In this document: positions 49,297 through 50,382 of the stretch, piece by piece | Layout: every line of letters begins with the position of its first letter | How positions within the stretch are numbered: position 1 is the stretch's first letter | Translations under genes and position numbers: made by a program | Notes under the pieces: model-generated | The model's input: only the letters and a program-made list of their open reading frames with translations | Databases searched by the model: none | What the model was told of the DNA's origin: nothing | Source of the DNA: Methyloversatilis discipulorum | Lineage (GTDB): Bacteria > Pseudomonadota > Gammaproteobacteria > Burkholderiales > Rhodocyclaceae | Assembly: GCF_018780585.1 (NCBI RefSeq) | Contig: NZ_JADMJL010000033.1 | Coordinates: 1 to 50,382 of the forward strand | Length of the DNA: 50,382 bases | Direction: 5' to 3'

Positions 49297-49327
49297 CGCG
49301 GGCGGCCGCGCACGCGCGCCGCCCGCG
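49297..49327 (+). other. Hairpin between large subunit 2 and xdhC
   Basis: CGCGGGCGGC (49297-49306) / GCCGCCCGCG (49318-49327), ten perfect pairs, 11-base loop, no T-run. It lies in the 63-bp gap just before the xdhC ribosome binding site (AAGGA) and could lower xdhC expression relative to the enzyme genes. Confidence 0.5.
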
Positions 49328-49344
49328 TCATGAAGGAATGACAT

Positions 49345-50373
49345 ATGGACAGCCTTGATCTCGAAGTACTGACCCGCGCCCGCGACTGGTTGCGCGACGG
49401 CCACCACGTCATGCTGGCGACCGTGGTGCGCACCTGGGGCTCGTCGCCGCGCCCGCCCGGCGCGCTGCTGGCGCTGCGCGACGACGGCCGCGCGGTCGGT
49501 TCGGTGTCCGGCGGCTGCATCGAGGACGACCTCATCTACCGGCTGCGCCGCGACGGCCTGCCGACCGAGGCGCACTCGGTCAGCTACGGCGTCACCGCCG
49601 ACGAGGCACGCCGCTTCGGGCTGCCCTGCGGTGGCACGCTGCAACTGGTGCTGGAACCGCTGGCCGACGCCGGCGCGCTGGACGATCTGCTGACGCGACT
49701 GGGTCGCGGCGAACTGCTGACACGCCGCCTCGATCTGGCCAGCGGCCGCGCCACGCTGCACGCCGGCCACGCCGACCAGGCGCTGCATTTCGACGGCCAC
49801 ACGCTGATCAGCGTGTTCGGCCCACGCTACCGACTGCTGCTGATCGGTGCCGGCCAGCTGTCGAGCAGCCTCGCGCGCATCGCCAGTTCGCTCGATTTCG
49901 CGGTCACCGTGTGCGACCCGCGCGAGGAGTACAGCGAAGAGTGGGCGGTACCGGGCACGACGCTGACGCGCGACATGCCGGACGACGTGGTGATGGCGAT
50001 GCAGCCGGACGCGCGCACCGCGGTGATCGCGCTGACGCACGACCCGAAGCTGGACGATCTGGCGCTGATGGAGGCACTGAAGTCGCCCGCCTTCTACGTC
50101 GCCGCACTTGGCTCGCGCCGCAACAACGACGTGCGCCGCGAACGGCTGAAGGAATTCGACCTCAGCGAGGCACAGATCGACCGCCTGCGCGGTCCGGCCG
50201 GTCTGTACATCGGCAGCCGCACGCCGGCCGAGATCGCGGTGTCGATCGCCGCCGAACTGGTGGCGATGAAGAACGGCGCCGCCGCCGACAGTCTGTTGAA
50301 CGTGCGCGACGCCAAGGCCGCGCTCGACATCGCGGCCGACACGCTGTCGTCGTGCACGCTCGGTCCGAACTGA
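49345..50373 (+). CDS. XdhC-family molybdenum cofactor maturation protein
   Basis: 342 residues. XdhC proteins bind the cofactor, promote its sulfuration and insert it into xanthine-dehydrogenase-family enzymes. N-terminal XdhC_CoxI domain (RTWGSSPRPPGALLA, GSVSGGCIEDDL), and a C-terminal Rossmann-like XdhC_C domain (LLLIGAGQLSSSLARIA, ALGSRRNN). Its presence supports a sulfido-type molybdenum site in the two large subunits. Last gene in the window; the operon could continue to the right. Confidence 0.94.
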   Translation: MDSLDLEVLTRARDWLRDGHHVMLATVVRTWGSSPRPPGALLALRDDGRAVGSVSGGCIEDDLIYRLRRDGLPTEAHSVSYGVTADEARRFGLPCGGTLQLVLEPLADAGALDDLLTRLGRGELLTRRLDLASGRATLHAGHADQALHFDGHTLISVFGPRYRLLLIGAGQLSSSLARIASSLDFAVTVCDPREEYSEEWAVPGTTLTRDMPDDVVMAMQPDARTAVIALTHDPKLDDLALMEALKSPAFYVAALGSRRNNDVRRERLKEFDLSEAQIDRLRGPAGLYIGSRTPAEIAVSIAAELVAMKNGAAADSLLNVRDAKAALDIAADTLSSCTLGPN

Positions 50374-50382
50374 ATCTCGGGG

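Noticed and set aside
47008-50040. 1010-codon open frame on the minus strand
   Set aside because: Antisense to large subunit 2 and xdhC, which match known families throughout; long antisense frames are normal at this GC content, and the translation is His/Arg/Gln-rich without domains.

Overview
The window is a 50.4 kb piece of a GC-rich chromosome from a betaproteobacterium. The gene order (tyrS beside an rRNA operon, argC/bactofilin/erpA, rplM-rpsI, rppH|proS, ffh|ypjD-corC, pilBCD, hemB/engB|cytochrome c4), a Coq7-type ubiquinone hydroxylase and two PEP-CTERM proteins point to a Rhodocyclales-like aerobe (Methyloversatilis or a relative would fit). The genus is inference. Nearly all of the window is ordinary core chromosome. 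I see no insertion sequence, prophage, integrase, CRISPR array or tRNA gene.

Layout. 1-1413: leader, boxA and promoter of an rRNA operon reading off the left edge, then tyrS. 1519-6195: anmK facing a minus-strand block argC, coiled-coil protein, bactofilin, erpA, with rplM-rpsI upstream behind a terminator. 6160-6636: a regulatory stretch holding the rplM promoter and a strong small-RNA candidate. 6637-10891: osmC-like gene facing a minus-strand rubrerythrin / Fe-S protein / DUF3501 / CNP1-like / coq7 series. 10892-18069: rppH|proS, lytic transglycosylase, a degenerate response regulator, ffh|ypjD-corC. 18177-26277: pilB-pilC-pilD, fmdB, DUF502, aspS, a barnase/barstar pair, nudB. 26347-28516: hsp20 with a heat-shock-type promoter, argB, a HAD nucleotidase with no normal start codon. 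28568-32817: PEP-CTERM gene, hemB, a second small-RNA candidate with an RpoE-type promoter, engB|cytochrome c4, DUF455. 32885-40329: msrPQ, YqaA-like protein, large extracellular nuclease with a PEP-CTERM partner, MFS transporter. 40326-43270: bioC and bioB, a dispersed-type repeat between them, comF. 43267-50373: a LysR gene divergent from a molybdenum hydroxylase operon with two large subunits around one 2Fe-2S subunit, plus xdhC.

How it fits together. Translation (tyrS, proS, aspS, rplM, rpsI), protein targeting (ffh), type IV pili (pilBCD), amino-acid, haem and biotin synthesis, and respiration/redox repair (cytochrome c4, msrPQ, rubrerythrin group, coq7) are all served. The accessory part is small: secreted nuclease, PEP-CTERM proteins and the molybdenum hydroxylase operon.

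The most interesting signals are not proteins. Two intergenic sites appear to encode roughly 105-nt RNAs that end in intrinsic terminators and expose CCUCC (anti-Shine-Dalgarno) sequence: one from a sigma70-type promoter (6247-6387, minus), one from an RpoE/ECF-type promoter (30500-30641, plus). Next come the non-phosphorylatable response regulator, the HAD gene without an ATG/GTG/TTG start, the two-large-subunit molybdenum hydroxylase and the rubrerythrin module.
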